DNA of 64,000 bases from Bacillus sp. Bos-x628 (GTDB taxonomy: Bacteria; Bacillota; Bacilli; Bacillales; Bacillaceae). Shown piece after piece: positions 7,912 through 17,040 of the stretch. Location of the stretch: the NCBI RefSeq assembly GCF_040500475.1, contig NZ_CP159358.1, positions 310,001 through 374,000 on the forward strand, in the 5' to 3' direction. The translations under genes and the position numbers were made by a program. The notes beneath the pieces were generated by a model. It was not told the origin of the DNA. It did not search any database and saw only the letters and a program-made list of their open reading frames with translations. Within the stretch, counting starts at the first letter, position 1; each line of letters begins with the position of its first letter.

Positions 7912-8730
7912 TTAATCAGCAGCTGGCTTTATTTGCTCATTTTTCGCAGCTTTCGTTTTTGACTTTTGGTACATCTCATTTAGAATAACCGTTTGGATCG
8001 TAAGTAAAAATCCACTTGTCATCCAGTATAAAGGAAGAGCTGCCGGAGCATGAATTGAGAGAAATAGCATCATGACCGGAAAAATCATACCCATGATTTG
8101 TGCTTGCTTAAGTGCAGCTTCCGTTTGTGTACCTGATTGCTTCGCATATCTTTGCGTGACATAAAATTGCAAGAAATACATCGCACCTGCAAAGATCGCC
8201 ACCAATAGATCGGTTTGTCCTAAGTTAAACCATAAGAACGAATGTGCAGCAATCTCTGGTGTAGAGCGAATCGCAGAATAAAAGCCAAGAACAATCGGAA
8301 TTTGAATGAGCATTGGCAGACAGCCCATGGCCAGCGGATTGACATTGTTCTCTTTGTAAACTTTCATCATTTCCATTTGCAGTTCTTTTTGTTTTTCAGG
8401 TTCTTTCGTTTTCTTTAGTTTGCTTTGAATTTGGTCAATCTGTGGCTTGATCTGAGCCATTTTTTCCTGCATCACTTTTTGTTTTTTAAATTGATTAGCA
8501 AAAAGCGGGAAAATTAATAGGCGGACAATCAGCGTCACAAACATAATTGATAAACCATAATCATCATGAAAGAAGTTCGCAAGCCAAATGATCAATTCAG
8601 AAAAAGGTTGTACAAAGTAATGATGAAAAAACCCATCAGTATTCGTATTTGTTTGCGCACTTGTAGCAAATACGGGAGAAGCTGTCATCATCAAAAATAA
8701 AGTAAAACCTACAGTAAATAAACGTTTCAA
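7912..8730 (-). CDS. yidC2: Membrane protein insertase YidC2 (MisCB/YqjG)
   Basis: This is a 272-residue Oxa1/YidC/Alb3 insertase that helps insert and fold membrane proteins. It has a cleavable-looking signal (cut near VFATSA), an extracellular loop, then about five membrane helices with the family's hydrophilic-groove arginine (LIVRLLIFP) and a basic tail. A TTG start is chosen because AAGGAGG lies 7 bp upstream. The preceding gene is mifM, whose translation arrest controls this gene in B. subtilis. Its ribosome site can be masked by a stem with the 3' end of mifM. Confidence 0.92.
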   Translation of the reverse strand: MKRLFTVGFTLFLMMTASPVFATSAQTNTNTDGFFHHYFVQPFSELIIWLANFFHDDYGLSIMFVTLIVRLLIFPLFANQFKKQKVMQEKMAQIKPQIDQIQSKLKKTKEPEKQKELQMEMMKVYKENNVNPLAMGCLPMLIQIPIVLGFYSAIRSTPEIAAHSFLWFNLGQTDLLVAIFAGAMYFLQFYVTQRYAKQSGTQTEAALKQAQIMGMIFPVMMLFLSIHAPAALPLYWMTSGFLLTIQTVILNEMYQKSKTKAAKNEQIKPAAD

Positions 8731-8732
8731 TT

Positions 8733-8776
8733 CGTTTCCTCCTTCAATTATTAAATCTAATAAGAGAGAGGAAGCG
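8733..8776 (-). promoter_or_regulatory. Ribosome-site sequestering stem between mifM and yidC2
   Basis: On the minus strand CGCTTCCTC, inside the last codons of mifM, can pair with GAGGAAACG, which contains the yidC2 Shine-Dalgarno (8 of 9 pairs). In B. subtilis a ribosome stalled on MifM opens the equivalent stem and allows YidC2 synthesis when SpoIIIJ insertion activity drops. The geometry here fits the same mechanism. Confidence 0.7.
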
Positions 8777-9038
8777 GATGGTCTTCGTCATCATTTGATG
8801 ATCTTTTCATTCGAATGACTTTACTAATCCAAGTTGTAATGCGATCATAGATGATAAACAGAAAGTCTGTTCGATTCAATAAAGATGCGCTCAACTCTTC
8901 TAAACGATCTCCACCAAGATGCTCGTTCATCCGGCAATCTTTTAATAAGAAAGCAATGCCGATGGCCGTAAGCGCTGGAAGAACAATCGTAAAGAATTCA
9001 ACAAGGAAAAAGACTTCATTGAATGTATCAATAATCAT
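8757..9038 (-). CDS. mifM: MifM, translation-arrest sensor of membrane insertion
   Basis: This 93-residue regulatory nascent chain has one N-terminal transmembrane helix (FFTIVLPALTAIGIAFLL) inserted by YidC/SpoIIIJ. Its C-terminal arrest region, RITTWISKVIRM followed by NDDED, corresponds to the B. subtilis stalling segment; the key Arg, Ile, Trp, Ile, Met and acidic residues are kept. The open frame extends five codons further, but the internal ATG at 9038 is preferred: the protein then aligns without gap to B. subtilis MifM (M-hydrophobic-acidic start) and a weak GGATGTG lies upstream. It overlaps the sequestering stem and controls yidC2 in cis. Confidence 0.88.
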   Translation of the reverse strand: MIIDTFNEVFFLVEFFTIVLPALTAIGIAFLLKDCRMNEHLGGDRLEELSASLLNRTDFLFIIYDRITTWISKVIRMKRSSNDDEDHPLPLSY

Positions 9039-9219
9039 GATTATCACATCCATTTCATTACTGACAGTGTACTATACACATTGTTAAATGTCTAACAGAA
9101 CCACGTGTTTCTTCCATTGAACAAAAATCCTTATTTTAACTAAAATGGTAATTGTCATCCAAACTTCATAATTCCTATCTTATAATTAAATGGAATAGAA
9201 GAAATGGAGGTTTTGAAAT

Positions 9220-10212
9220 ATGACAAGTATTTACCCTAAATTTCGAGCAGCTGCGGTACAAGCAGCACCCATCTATTTAAATTTGGAGGCAACAGTTGAG
9301 AAATCATGTGAAATGATTGACGAGGCATCTTCAAATGGCGCAAAGCTTGTGGCATTCCCAGAGGCATTTTTGCCTGGTTATCCTTGGTTTGCTTTTATTG
9401 GTCATCCAGAATATACAAGAAAGTTCTATCATGAATTGTATAAAAATGCAGTGGAAATTCCAAGCTTAGCAATTCAAAAAATAAGTGAGGCAGCGAAAAG
9501 AAATGAAACGTACGTTTGTATATCATGCAGTGAAAAAGATGGTGGCTCTCTCTATTTAGCTCAACTTTGGTTTAATCCAAATGGGGATTTAATAGGAAAA
9601 CATCGAAAAATGAGAGCTTCTGTAGCAGAAAGATTAATCTGGGGTGATGGAAGCGGAAGTATGATGCCGGTTTTTCAAACGGAGATTGGAAATCTTGGTG
9701 GGTTGATGTGTTGGGAGCATCAAGTGCCGTTAGACCTTATGGCGATGAATGCCCAAAATGAGCAGGTACATGTTGCATCCTGGCCAGGTTATTTTGATGA
9801 TGAAATTTCAAGTCGATATTATGCCATCGCGACACAGACATTTGTGCTGATGACTTCATCTATATATACTGAGGAAATGAAAGAGATGATTTGTTTAACA
9901 CAGGAGCAAAGAGATTACTTTGAAACATTTAAGAGTGGGCATACGTGCATTTACGGTCCAGATGGAGAACCGATCAGTGACATGGTTCCAGCTGAAACAG
10001 AGGGGATTGCTTACGCTGAAATTGATGTGGAAAAAGTGATTGATTTTAAATATTATATTGATCCGGCTGGACACTACTCTAATCAAAGTTTGAGTATGAA
10101 TTTTAATCAACAGCCCACGCCGGTTGTTAAACATCTCTACCAGAGTAAAAATGAAGTGTTAACATATGAGGATATTCAATATCAAAATGGTATACTTGAA
10201 GAAAAAGTTTAA
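9220..10212 (+). CDS. cynD: Cyanide dihydratase (nitrilase family)
   Basis: This 330-residue nitrilase-superfamily enzyme hydrolyses cyanide to formate and ammonia in the cytoplasm. I recognise it as the B. pumilus CynD, which has this length and assembles into short spiral filaments. The catalytic triad is in place: Glu48 (FPEAF), Lys130 (HRKMR) and Cys164 (LMCWEH). Its C-terminal tail (about 303-330, ending GILEEKV) is the filament-stabilising part in the known enzyme. The start has ATGGAGG about 8 bp upstream. It forms a single-gene unit with its own terminator, inserted between mifM and polY1, which are neighbours in B. subtilis. Confidence 0.94.
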   Translation: MTSIYPKFRAAAVQAAPIYLNLEATVEKSCEMIDEASSNGAKLVAFPEAFLPGYPWFAFIGHPEYTRKFYHELYKNAVEIPSLAIQKISEAAKRNETYVCISCSEKDGGSLYLAQLWFNPNGDLIGKHRKMRASVAERLIWGDGSGSMMPVFQTEIGNLGGLMCWEHQVPLDLMAMNAQNEQVHVASWPGYFDDEISSRYYAIATQTFVLMTSSIYTEEMKEMICLTQEQRDYFETFKSGHTCIYGPDGEPISDMVPAETEGIAYAEIDVEKVIDFKYYIDPAGHYSNQSLSMNFNQQPTPVVKHLYQSKNEVLTYEDIQYQNGILEEKV

Positions 10213-10222
10213 ATGAACGTGG

Positions 10223-10253
10223 AGCCTTCTCTTTCTTAGGAGAAGGTTTTTTT
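10223..10253 (+). terminator. Terminator of cynD
   Basis: CCTTCTC pairs with GAGAAGG around a short loop, followed by seven T, directly behind cynD. Confidence 0.82.
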
Positions 10254-10366
10254 GAGGAAAGGTAAATCAAATCAATGTATAATTGAGCATAAAAGGTAAT
10301 CTGCAATGATTGATTCATGCTGAACCGATTATAAATATAGGTAGACACGAGAATGGGGTTATGCCA

Positions 10367-11605
10367 ATGTCAAATATTATTTTTCATATAGACATGAATG
10401 CTTTTTATGCCAATGTAGAAATGGCGTATGACCCTTCACTGAGAGGAAAACCTGTAGCCATTAGCGGAAATGCAAAAGAGCGTAAGGGAATCGTCGTGAC
10501 TTGTAGCTACGAGGCAAGGGCATTAGGTGTGAAGCCGCCTATGCCATTGTGGGAAGCGAAGCGGCTTTGTCCTGGACTGATTGTACGAACGCCCAATTTT
10601 GACCGGTACCGTAGCTCTTCACAAGAAATGTTTGCGATATTAAGAGAATATAGTGATTTAGTCGAGCCAGTTTCCATCGATGAAGGCTACATTGATCTCA
10701 CGCATACACCTTATGCACAGCATGCAGTCAAGACAGCAAATGATATTCAGTCAAGGCTTGTAGAAGAGTTAATGCTTCCTTCAAGTATCGGCATTGCGCC
10801 GAATAAATTTTTAGCTAAGATGGCCTCTAACTGGAAAAAGCCGATGGGGATCACCATTATGCGTAAACGAGACGTGCCGAATATGCTTTGGCCGCTTCCA
10901 GCAGGTGAAATGCATGGCGTTGGTCAAAAAACTGCCGATAAATTGAAGAAGGTCGGAATTCATACGATTGAAGATTTAGCCAAAGCGAATGAGCACGCAT
11001 TAAAAGAATTATTAGGCATCAATGGACCAAGGCTAAAGCAAAAAGCGAACGGCGACCATAACGGAATTGTAGATCCAGAGCGAATATATGAATTTAAATC
11101 AGTTGGAAACTCTTCAACACTTCCTCACGATTCAGATGATGCCGTTGAGCTGACAGCATTAATAGAGAAGTTATCACAATCTGTGAGTATGAGGCTCAGA
11201 CGAAAAGAAGTCATGGCGAACCGGCTTTTGATTATGATACGGTATGCAAGCTGGAAGAATATCACAAGAAGTGTTATGCTCACGAATCCAACAGATCGTA
11301 AGGAAGACATTTTTGAAGCAGCGAAACAACTATTTCTAAAGCACTGGAATGATCAGCCAGTGAGGTTACTTGGCGTAACAGGTACAGATCTCGTTGAAAG
11401 AAAAGCAGCCGTCAAGCAGCTTGATCTATTTTCTTATACTGAAGATGCGAAAGAAGAGCCGCTTCAATCCATTTTAGATGGATTGAAAGAAAAATATGGA
11501 AAATCATTGATTCAGCGAGGGGTGACCATCAAGGAAAATGAGAGCAAAACGAGTGGAACAAGTTTTAATAAAGACTTTTTTCAGGATGAAAGAGGAAATG
11601 ACTAG
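10367..11605 (+). CDS. polY1: DNA polymerase IV, Y-family (PolY1/YqjH)
   Basis: This is a 412-residue translesion polymerase of the DinB class. The palm has the metal-binding FHIDMNAFYANVE and EPVSIDEGYID motifs; helix-hairpin-helix, thumb and little-finger domains follow. KQLDLF near the C-terminus is a beta-clamp binding motif. The open frame starts 57 bp upstream, and an ATG at 10361 is also possible. ATG 10367 is chosen because the G-rich site at 10354-10358 is 8 bp away and the protein begins directly with the conserved MSNIIFHIDM. No LexA box was seen in front. Confidence 0.9.
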   Translation: MSNIIFHIDMNAFYANVEMAYDPSLRGKPVAISGNAKERKGIVVTCSYEARALGVKPPMPLWEAKRLCPGLIVRTPNFDRYRSSSQEMFAILREYSDLVEPVSIDEGYIDLTHTPYAQHAVKTANDIQSRLVEELMLPSSIGIAPNKFLAKMASNWKKPMGITIMRKRDVPNMLWPLPAGEMHGVGQKTADKLKKVGIHTIEDLAKANEHALKELLGINGPRLKQKANGDHNGIVDPERIYEFKSVGNSSTLPHDSDDAVELTALIEKLSQSVSMRLRRKEVMANRLLIMIRYASWKNITRSVMLTNPTDRKEDIFEAAKQLFLKHWNDQPVRLLGVTGTDLVERKAAVKQLDLFSYTEDAKEEPLQSILDGLKEKYGKSLIQRGVTIKENESKTSGTSFNKDFFQDERGND

Positions 11606-11703
11606 CCTGAAAACTTGATAAAAGAGGTGATGTTGTGGTAATTTCAAAGGGTACATCATTTCAGCAGTAATCAATAAAGTGTGTTAGAAGGGACGTCAGA
11701 ATT

Positions 11704-13113
11704 ATGTCAAAACAACAAATCGGTGTGATTGGATTAGCCGTTATGGGTAAAAACCTTGCCCTTAATATTGAAAGCCGCGGTTTCTCCGTTTCCGTTTATA
11801 ACAGATCTAGCAACAAAACAGAAGAGTTTCTTCAGGAATCGAAAGGGAAAAACGTTGTTGGAACATACAGCATTGAAGAATTTGTTCAGTCACTTGAAAC
11901 ACCACGTAAAATTCTGTTAATGGTAAAAGCTGGTGCAGCAACTGATGCAACCATTCAATCATTACTTCCTCATCTAGAGAAGGGTGACATTTTAATTGAT
12001 GGTGGAAATACATATTACAAAGATACACAAAGACGTAATCAAGAGCTTGCAGAAAGTGGTATTCATTTCATCGGAACTGGTGTATCTGGCGGTGAAGAAG
12101 GTGCACTTAAGGGGCCATCTATCATGCCCGGCGGTCAAAAAGAAGCACATGAGCTTGTGAAGCCAATTTTAGAAGCAATTTCTGCTAAGGTTGACGGTGA
12201 GCCATGTACGACTTACATCGGTCCAGATGGAGCAGGACATTATGTCAAAATGGTCCATAATGGAATCGAGTACGGAGACATGCAGCTCATCTCTGAATCA
12301 TACTTTATCCTGAAGCATGTAGCTGGACTTACTGCACAAGAGCTTCATGAAGTATTCTCAGAATGGAATAAGGGAGAGCTTGACAGCTACTTGATCGAAA
12401 TTACAGCAGATATTTTCACTAAAGTGGATGAAGAAACAAATCAGCCGCTTGTTGATGTCATCTTAGATAAAGCAGGACAAAAAGGAACAGGGAAATGGAC
12501 AAGCCAAAGCTCACTTGATCTAGGTGTACCTCTTCCAATTATTACAGAGTCTGTATTTGCCCGCTTTATTTCAGCAATGAAGGACGAGCGTGTTGAAGCA
12601 AGTAAATTGATTAAAGGACCTGAGCCGACGCAATCAACTGAAGATAAACAAACTTTAATTGAAGCGGTGAGAAAAGCGTTATTCATGAGTAAAATCTGCT
12701 CATATGCTCAAGGATTTGCGCAAATGAAAGCAGCGTCTGATGAATATAACTGGGATTTGAAATACGGCGAAATTGCGATGATCTTCCGTGGTGGGTGTAT
12801 CATTCGTGCAGCGTTCTTACAGCAAATCAAAGAAGCGTATGACCGTAACCCTGAGCTGAAAAATCTATTGCTTGATCCTTATTTCAAGAATATCGTTGAA
12901 AGCTATCAATCATCACTTCGTAAAGTCATTTCACTTGCTGTAGAACAAGGAGTGCCTGTTCCTTCATTCTCAAGTGCGCTTGCTTACTTTGATAGCTATC
13001 GTACAGCTGTACTACCAGCAAACTTGATTCAAGCACAGCGTGACTACTTCGGTGCACATACGTATGAACGTACTGATAAAGAAGGTGTATTCCATACTGA
13101 ATGGATGAAATAA
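11704..13113 (+). CDS. gndA: 6-phosphogluconate dehydrogenase, NADP-dependent
   Basis: This enzyme of the oxidative pentose-phosphate pathway converts 6-phosphogluconate to ribulose-5-phosphate, CO2 and NADPH. The 469 residues equal B. subtilis GndA (YqjI). The nucleotide-binding [12 protein letters not shown] is N-terminal, with [13 protein letters not shown] and the substrate motif [19 protein letters not shown] following. A GAAGGGACG site precedes the ATG. zwf, the first enzyme of the branch, is 6 kb downstream on the opposite strand; in B. subtilis the two are closer, and here glcU-gdh and the gmu cluster lie between them. Confidence 0.95.
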   Translation: MSKQQIGVIGLAVMGKNLALNIESRGFSVSVYNRSSNKTEEFLQESKGKNVVGTYSIEEFVQSLETPRKILLMVKAGAATDATIQSLLPHLEKGDILIDGGNTYYKDTQRRNQELAESGIHFIGTGVSGGEEGALKGPSIMPGGQKEAHELVKPILEAISAKVDGEPCTTYIGPDGAGHYVKMVHNGIEYGDMQLISESYFILKHVAGLTAQELHEVFSEWNKGELDSYLIEITADIFTKVDEETNQPLVDVILDKAGQKGTGKWTSQSSLDLGVPLPIITESVFARFISAMKDERVEASKLIKGPEPTQSTEDKQTLIEAVRKALFMSKICSYAQGFAQMKAASDEYNWDLKYGEIAMIFRGGCIIRAAFLQQIKEAYDRNPELKNLLLDPYFKNIVESYQSSLRKVISLAVEQGVPVPSFSSALAYFDSYRTAVLPANLIQAQRDYFGAHTYERTDKEGVFHTEWMK

Positions 13114-13128
13114 GATCGAACACATAAA

Positions 13129-13159
13129 ACCTTACCTTTACTTTAGGTAAGGTCTTTTT
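13129..13159 (+). terminator. Terminator of gndA
   Basis: ACCTTACCT pairs perfectly with AGGTAAGGT over a 7-nt loop and is followed by CTTTTT. Confidence 0.87.
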
Positions 13160-13224
13160 GCGTTTTTATAAAAATGCGAAAAAGAGGGATGCTATGTAAA
13201 AAAGAATAGAAAGTAGGGATTGAA

Positions 13225-14070
13225 GTGGGCATCTTATATGCGCTTCTCCCAGCTATATTTTGGGGAAGTATTGTTCTGATCAGTGTGAAACTTGGTGGAA
13301 ATGCGTATCAGCAAACGCTTGGCATCACCCTCGGTGCATTTTTATTTTCGATTGGTGCTTTTTTTATTAAAATGCCAGAGCTAACGCCGCTTATTTTTGG
13401 GGTGTCTGTGATTTCAGGGATTTTCTGGAGTATTGGACAGATGAACCAGCTTTCAAGTGTGGTCTATCTCGGGGTTTCAAAGGCTGTGCCTTTATCAACG
13501 GGCATGCAGCTTGTCAGCACGACATTATTTGGCGTTCTGATCTTTAAAGAATGGCAAACCATGACGGTGATACTTATTGGTTCTTGTGCGATTTTGTTGA
13601 TTATTGCAGGGGTTGTGTTGACATCTCTAGGTCAGAAAAAGAATGACGGAAATAGTGGAGGCAATTTCAAAAAAGGAATTGTGATGTTACTCATATCAAC
13701 GGTTGGTTATGTTGGGTATGTGGTCATCTTAAGATGGTTTGATATTGATGGATGGTCCGCACTTGTTCCGCAATCAGTTGGTATGCTTCTTTCATCCTTG
13801 GCTATTAGTCTAAAGCAGCAGCCACTTAGCAAGTACACATTCAGAAATATCCTTGCAGGTTTTGTTTGGTCGACAGGGAATTTGGGACTTCTTTTGGCCA
13901 TACCACTCATCGGGGTAGCTGTCAGCTTTTCCATGTCACAAACAGGTATCGTCATTTCGACATTAGGCGGTATTTATTTTCTAAAAGAGAAAGCATCAAA
14001 AACAAGCTTTGTTATTGCAGGCTGCTTGATGATCATTCTAGGCGGCGTGCTATTAGGTTTTACAAAATAG
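13225..14070 (+). CDS. glcU: Glucose/ribose uptake protein GlcU (DMT superfamily)
   Basis: This is a 281-residue protein with about ten hydrophobic helices and the N-terminal LPAIFWGSIVLISVKLGG of the GRP/GlcU family of sugar permeases. It is thought to take up free glucose by proton symport. A GTG start is used behind GTAGGGATT. The gene ends 12 bp before gdh, the same pairing as glcU-gdh in B. subtilis, so imported glucose would be oxidised directly. I saw no clear forespore promoter upstream, although the B. subtilis pair is sigma-G dependent. Confidence 0.9.
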   Translation: MGILYALLPAIFWGSIVLISVKLGGNAYQQTLGITLGAFLFSIGAFFIKMPELTPLIFGVSVISGIFWSIGQMNQLSSVVYLGVSKAVPLSTGMQLVSTTLFGVLIFKEWQTMTVILIGSCAILLIIAGVVLTSLGQKKNDGNSGGNFKKGIVMLLISTVGYVGYVVILRWFDIDGWSALVPQSVGMLLSSLAISLKQQPLSKYTFRNILAGFVWSTGNLGLLLAIPLIGVAVSFSMSQTGIVISTLGGIYFLKEKASKTSFVIAGCLMIILGGVLLGFTK

Positions 14071-14868
<798 letters not shown>

Positions 14869-14878
14869 ACAGAAAAGG

Positions 14879-14917
14879 AAAAAGCAGCGTAAAAGCTTAA
14901 AAAACGCTGCTTTTTTA
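14879..14917 (+). terminator. Terminator of glcU-gdh
   Basis: AAAAAGCAGCGT pairs with ACGCTGCTTTTT over a 13-nt loop and runs into T residues. Confidence 0.87.
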
Positions 14918-14940
14918 TATAAAATACAAACATATAACAT

Positions 14941-14976
14941 TAAATGTATAGACATTTAAAAGAAAAAATATATAAT
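14941..14976 (+). promoter_or_regulatory. Promoter and GntR-type operator of the gmu operon
   Basis: TAGACA (14949-14954), 16 bp, then TATAAT (14971-14976) form a good sigma-A promoter. The -35 lies inside a perfect dyad TAAATGT-ATAG-ACATTTA (14941-14958), which looks like an operator for an HutC-type GntR repressor. The obvious candidate is GmuR, encoded at the end of this cluster. Confidence 0.75.
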
Positions 14977-14981
14977 ATTAT

Positions 14982-14995
14982 TTGAAAGCGCTTTT
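14982..14995 (+). promoter_or_regulatory. cre site (CcpA) downstream of the gmu promoter
   Basis: TTGAAAGCGCTTTT fits the catabolite-responsive element consensus perfectly. It sits just after the -10, where bound CcpA would block transcription in the presence of preferred sugars. Confidence 0.85.
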
Positions 14996-15019
14996 ATTAT
15001 GAAGAAGGGGTGAGAGAAA

Positions 15020-15331
15020 TTGAAACGTATTTTATTGGCATGCAGCTCAGGAATGTCTACAAGTTTACTAGTCACTAAGATGAAAACTCATGCTGAGGCG
15101 ATTGGAGAAGAAGCCGAGATTTGGGCAGTAGGGCAAGATCAAGTAAGAAAGGAAATGGCGAAAGCAGACGTAGTGTTAATTGGACCTCAAATGAGTTTTT
15201 TAAAAGGAGAGCTTCAGCAAAAGGCGGAAAAATACGGTATTCAGGTAGATGTCATTGATATGCAGGCGTACGGACTCGCAGATGGGCAAAAAGTATATGA
15301 ACAAGCGGTTTCATTGATGGGAGAATCTTGA
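15020..15331 (+). CDS. gmuB: PTS lactose/cellobiose-type EIIB (GmuB-like)
   Basis: This 103-residue phosphotransfer domain starts ILLACSSGMSTSLLVTKM; Cys9-type cysteine in ACSSGMST is the phosphorylated residue of the family. It passes phosphate from EIIA to the sugar entering through EIIC. A TTG start follows GAAGGGGTGAG. It is the first gene of a cluster whose order (EIIB, EIIA, EIIC, GH1, GntR) matches B. subtilis gmuBACDR, the oligo-mannoside/glucomannan uptake operon. Substrate could equally be cellobiose. Confidence 0.86.
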   Translation: MKRILLACSSGMSTSLLVTKMKTHAEAIGEEAEIWAVGQDQVRKEMAKADVVLIGPQMSFLKGELQQKAEKYGIQVDVIDMQAYGLADGQKVYEQAVSLMGES

Positions 15332-15334
15332 AGG

Positions 15335-15667
15335 ATGGAAAAAAAGACACTCGAAGGGCTTACAGAGGAACAGGTCAGTTTTCAATTGATCTTACATAGT
15401 GGCAATGCTCGAAGCAAATTGTTGCAATCACTTAAACGATATAGAGAGTATGCAGAAGAAGAAGCGTTCGAGCTGATGAAGGAAGCGGAAGAGGACTTAC
15501 GGAATGCCCATGATATTCATTTTCAAATGGTTCAAAAAGAGGCAAGCGGAGAAGTCGCAAATTTTTCCTTACTGCTCATGCATGCTGAAGATCATTTAAT
15601 GTCGACCATTACGATCAAAGAGCTTGTAGGGGAGCTCTTGCCGCTATTTCAATCGCTGAAACAATAA
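15335..15667 (+). CDS. gmuA: PTS lactose/cellobiose-type EIIA (GmuA-like)
   Basis: These 110 residues form the all-helical EIIA of the Lac/Cel family. The phosphorylated histidine is expected in the LLLMHAEDHLMS segment. It accepts phosphate from HPr and hands it to the EIIB encoded 3 bp upstream. The two genes are almost overlapping, so they are translated together. Confidence 0.85.
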   Translation: MEKKTLEGLTEEQVSFQLILHSGNARSKLLQSLKRYREYAEEEAFELMKEAEEDLRNAHDIHFQMVQKEASGEVANFSLLLMHAEDHLMSTITIKELVGELLPLFQSLKQ

Positions 15668-15693
15668 AGGGTGTAAAATAAGGGGGGAAACCA

Positions 15694-17040
15694 ATGTTTG
15701 ATAAAATCAGTGCGTTTTTGGTTCCGATTGCCGGAAAATTGAACAACAATCGCTATTTAGGTGTGTTGCGGGATGCCTTTATGCTTGCGTTTCCGTTAAC
15801 CATTTTTGGATCCATTATGGTTGTTTTAATGAACTTGCCTTTTTTAAATACAATCATGAGTCAATCTGCATTGGAAGGGTTCCAGTCTGCACTGAATATT
15901 GCACCAAGTGCTACAATTAGCATTATGACAGTGTTTGTTGTCTTTGGGATTGGCTATTATTTATCAAAAAGTTATGAGGTGGAAGCTGTATTTGGAGGCG
16001 TGATCGCTCTTGCCTCTTTCTTATTACTTACTCCATTTTTATTAGAGCAAGAGGGAGTCGGATCAATTGCTGGTGTCATTCCCGTCGATCGTTTAGGCGC
16101 AAAGGGCATGTTCCTTGGAATGATTACAGGCTTCTTATCTGCTGAAATTTATCGGTATTTTGTCAAAAAGAAATTTGTGATCAATATGCCACAAGGTGTG
16201 CCGCCAGCTGTTTCAAAGTCCTTTGCTGCACTGATTCCGGCTATCCTTACACTGACAGCCTTTTTGATGATCAACATCATCATAACACAAGGTTTTCACA
16301 CAAATATGCATGATCTGATTTATCATGCAGTTCAAGCGCCGCTTGTTGGACTTGGAAGCGGTATCATTCCGACGCTTATCGCTGTTTTCTTTATTCAAAT
16401 TCTTTGGTTCTTTGGCTTACATGGCCAAATTATTATCAATTCGGTCATGGATCCCATCTGGAATACCCTTTCTATTCAAAACCTTGAGAGCTATACAAAA
16501 ACAGGTGAGGTTCCAAACATCATTAGCAAACAGTTTATCGAAGTATACACAGTTGGAATGGGTGGAACGGGCATGACGCTGGCAGTTGTGTTTGCGATTT
16601 TAATATTCCTAAAAAGCAAGCAATTAAAACAAGTGGCCAAGCTCGGCTTAGGACCAGGATTATTTAACGTGAATGAACCGATTATCTTCGGTTTACCAAT
16701 TGTGATGAATCCGCTCATACTGATTCCATGGATATTGGCTCCAATGGTCATTACATGTGTGTCTTATTTTGCAATGGTAGCAGGAATTGTTCCGCCGCCT
16801 ACAGGCGTGAATATTCCTTGGACGGTGCCTATTTTTATCAGTGGGATTATGGCAACTAATTCATTAGCCGGTGGTCTGCTTCAACTGTTTAATTTAATGA
16901 TTGTGTTTGTCATTTGGTTCCCATTCCTTAAATTTATTGACCGTATGAATGTCAAAAATGAAAAAGTATCAACAACAGAAAAAACGAAACAAACAAACAT
17001 CAAAGGAGAAGGGGATTCAATTCATGTCGATGGAAACTAG
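15694..17040 (+). CDS. gmuC: PTS cellobiose/oligo-beta-mannoside EIIC (GmuC-like)
   Basis: This is a 448-residue membrane transporter subunit with around ten hydrophobic segments. It begins FDKISAFLVPIAGKLNNN, the usual N-terminus of cellobiose-family EIIC. NVNEPIIFGLPIVMNP near residue 325 is the conserved substrate/catalytic loop motif. AAGGGGGGAAACC precedes the ATG. Its last 17 bp overlap the start of the phospho-glycosidase gene. Confidence 0.88.
   Translation: MFDKISAFLVPIAGKLNNNRYLGVLRDAFMLAFPLTIFGSIMVVLMNLPFLNTIMSQSALEGFQSALNIAPSATISIMTVFVVFGIGYYLSKSYEVEAVFGGVIALASFLLLTPFLLEQEGVGSIAGVIPVDRLGAKGMFLGMITGFLSAEIYRYFVKKKFVINMPQGVPPAVSKSFAALIPAILTLTAFLMINIIITQGFHTNMHDLIYHAVQAPLVGLGSGIIPTLIAVFFIQILWFFGLHGQIIINSVMDPIWNTLSIQNLESYTKTGEVPNIISKQFIEVYTVGMGGTGMTLAVVFAILIFLKSKQLKQVAKLGLGPGLFNVNEPIIFGLPIVMNPLILIPWILAPMVITCVSYFAMVAGIVPPPTGVNIPWTVPIFISGIMATNSLAGGLLQLFNLMIVFVIWFPFLKFIDRMNVKNEKVSTTEKTKQTNIKGEGDSIHVDGN

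Noticed and set aside
9152..9186. TTGTCA and TATAAT as a promoter for cynD
   Set aside because: The spacing is 23 bp, too long for sigma-A; the TATAAT alone may be real but the pair is not supported.
11606..11703. TGATGT/ACATCA repeat between polY1 and gndA
   Set aside because: Six-base arms over a ~19-nt loop without T run; too weak for a terminator or operator.
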